Shown piece after piece: positions 22,723 through 24,050 of a DNA stretch of 24,050 nt. The notes under the pieces were generated by a model, which worked only from the letters and a program-made list of their open reading frames with translations, ran no database searches and had not been told where the DNA came from. Both the position numbers and the translations under genes were made by a program. Origin of the DNA: an uncultured Cellvibrio sp. (GTDB lineage Bacteria; Pseudomonadota; Gammaproteobacteria; Pseudomonadales; Cellvibrionaceae); the NCBI GenBank assembly GCA_946481095.1, contig CAMLML010000072.1, forward strand, positions 1 to 24,050. The letters are read 5' to 3'. Numbering within the stretch: the stretch's first letter is position 1; the number at the start of each line of letters is the position of its first letter.

Positions 22723-24050
22723 ATGAACATGATGAAAAAATATATTGTTGTTGTATCGATGTTTTCGTACTCCCTGTTTTCCATGGCGGACGTTCGTCCC
22801 ACCGGAAATGGTTCCTGGTATTACACCATGGGTGGTGCTGACCCCTTGATGTATTACAACCAGTCCAATAAAACCACCTTCAAATTTGGCGTCGGCGCCG
22901 AGTGGAATTTATTTCAAAATTGCTCGTTTGATCCCACTGCCGCAATTCGAGAAAACTTTTCGGACATTAAAGAAAACGTCTACGGTCTCACGAATGATGT
23001 GATTGACTCGGCCACAGTTGTATTCGGCGCATGGGGACTTTCCAAAATTCGTGAAGCTTACCCAGGCCTTTATGACACGCTGACAAAAGGTTTGAAGGAT
23101 GCAAAAGAAACGTTCACGGTTTCGTTAAAAACCTGTCGTGATGTGCAGGCGGATTTGGCTAACGATCGCAATCCGGCTGATGATTGGTTTTCTATTACTC
23201 GTCGTTCCAGTTGGGCGAAAGCATCAGCCAGTGGACAAAACCCGACAAAAGCGGAACGCGATATCGATGAGTCATCCGGTGATAACGGTGTGACCTGGGT
23301 GAAGGGCGATCAAGCCGGTGGACGCAATCCGGATGGATCACTTCAGCCTCCGATTAGGGCCATCAACGATGTGACAGAGGCGGGGTATGTTCACCTGGTG
23401 GGAACAGCGGCGCCACTCGATCCGGATGAGGTGACGGGTGATCCCAATATTGCTCGCGTATTTCCCACTGCAGAACATGCAGCGGAATGGGTAACGGCTG
23501 TCGTCGGCGAACGAGAAATTCGCACCTGCAGCGGCTGTAATCGGATGAACACCCGTATTGGCCAAGGCCTTCGCCATCAATACCGAAAAGAGTTTGAATT
23601 GGCGAAAACGGATCTTGAAGAAATCCTGGAACAACACGAACCCAGTAACAGCGATTTAAATCGACTTTCTGCACCTGGTATGGGTGTTGTGATCAATCAC
23701 CACGTCATTCGTAGTTTAAAGCAGGCGCCGCGTGATGAGCGGGTCATCCTGGCTCATCGATTGGCGAGTGAAATTGCCATTGCCCGCTCATTGGAAAAAG
23801 CGTTAATCGGTCGCGATTTGATGGAAGCAGGATCACAGGAGCCGAATGTCACTGCTGCCGGTGATGTGGCTGAAAAAGAAATCGATAAAGCTCGAAAAAG
23901 ACTGCAATCCGAAATCGACAATGTGATGTTTGAAAACGATGTTCGTCAAAAAATTCTGACCAATGCGGCAGGTACGATTTCAGACAGAGGCTATCAACGT
24001 GATATGCGATCGCGTGGTGAAGATTTATATGAAAACAAAATCAATCAACC
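22723..24050 (+). CDS. ICE protein, TIGR03755 (PFL_4711) family, N-terminal part (partial)
   Basis: Open to the right edge, 442 codons visible. A signal peptide (to about residue 20, ending SLFSMA) precedes WYYTMGGADPLMYY, FGVGAEWNLFQNCSFD, ATVVFGAWGLSKIREAYPGLYDTL, GVTWVKGDQAGG and REIRTCSGCN, matching TIGR03755, which follows TraU in PFGI-1 class elements. Later residues are increasingly helical and charged. The position after TraU and the Cys pair in RTCSGC suggest a TraH-like assembly role in the periplasm, but that parallel is inference. The ATG at 22723 is chosen by context; two further Met codons at 22729 and 22732 are equally possible and the ribosome site is weak. Confidence 0.9.
   Translation, partial: MNMMKKYIVVVSMFSYSLFSMADVRPTGNGSWYYTMGGADPLMYYNQSNKTTFKFGVGAEWNLFQNCSFDPTAAIRENFSDIKENVYGLTNDVIDSATVVFGAWGLSKIREAYPGLYDTLTKGLKDAKETFTVSLKTCRDVQADLANDRNPADDWFSITRRSSWAKASASGQNPTKAERDIDESSGDNGVTWVKGDQAGGRNPDGSLQPPIRAINDVTEAGYVHLVGTAAPLDPDEVTGDPNIARVFPTAEHAAEWVTAVVGEREIRTCSGCNRMNTRIGQGLRHQYRKEFELAKTDLEEILEQHEPSNSDLNRLSAPGMGVVINHHVIRSLKQAPRDERVILAHRLASEIAIARSLEKALIGRDLMEAGSQEPNVTAAGDVAEKEIDKARKRLQSEIDNVMFENDVRQKILTNAAGTISDRGYQRDMRSRGEDLYENKINQ

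Larger units (their letters stand above)
4438..24050. mobile_element. Part of a PFGI-1/ICEHin1056-class integrative and conjugative element
   Basis: An integrase, a MobH relaxase, a coupling protein and at least fifteen TIGR037xx-class transfer genes lie together in the order and orientation of MPF-G type IV secretion systems. The left boundary must lie between 4046 and 4437; the right end is beyond the window. No replication, partition, topoisomerase or cargo genes are in this part. Completeness and mobility cannot be judged from the window. Confidence 0.88.

Overview
The window looks like gammaproteobacterial DNA, most likely a cellulose-degrading member of the Cellvibrionaceae (Cellvibrio or Saccharophagus type). 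That rests on inference: the left end carries a GPH-type sugar symporter beside a GH94 phosphorylase that best fits cellobionic acid phosphorylase, and a DUF413 protein with a histone H1-like lysine/alanine tail. No rRNA, tRNA or other strong phylogenetic marker is present.

Left part (1 to about 4,045), chromosomal in character: the 3' end of a GPH symporter, a GC-rich inverted repeat (345-437), the GH94 phosphorylase (478-2835, +), a bidirectional terminator (2857-2886), and the minus-strand DUF413/histone-tail gene (2903-4045), which contains seven 57-bp tandem repeats.

Right part (about 4,438 to 24,050, running off the window): a large piece of an integrative and conjugative element (ICE) of the PFGI-1 / ICEHin1056 class, with an MPF-G type IV secretion system. 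A short tyrosine recombinase (4438-5343, -) lies at the chromosome side, then a MobH-type relaxase TraI (5633-7549, -) coupled to an unknown 125-residue protein (7546-7923, -). A 300-bp divergent intergenic region rich in inverted and direct repeats (7924-8223) is the best oriT and promoter candidate.

From 8224 rightwards a tightly packed plus-strand operon encodes the transfer machine: coupling protein TraD, a TIGR03747 membrane protein, an unrecognised bitopic coiled-coil protein, a TIGR03759 protein, a lytic transglycosylase, TIGR03765, a RAQPRD protein, TIGR03758, TIGR03745, TIGR03750, TIGR03746 (VirB8/TraE-like), TIGR03749 (TraK-like), TIGR03752 (TraB/VirB10-like), the TIGR03751 lipoprotein (TraV-like), the VirB4-class ATPase TraC, a small unknown protein, TIGR03757, TIGR03756 (TraU-like) and the start of TIGR03755. 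Most junctions overlap or abut, so translation is probably coupled.

Relaxase and TraD would process and deliver DNA, TraC would power the channel, the TraK/TraB/TraV-like proteins would build the envelope core, and the lytic transglycosylase would open the wall. No cargo genes are seen. Main oddities: TraD plus TIGR03747 lie ahead of the TIGR03759-transglycosylase-TIGR03765 block; a novel coiled-coil protein sits where PilL would be expected; the integrase has Asn in place of a catalytic His; a perfect CRP-type palindrome lies upstream of the integrase; and the relaxase/TraD gap holds a perfect 11-bp inverted repeat. The other ICE end and its att site are outside the window.
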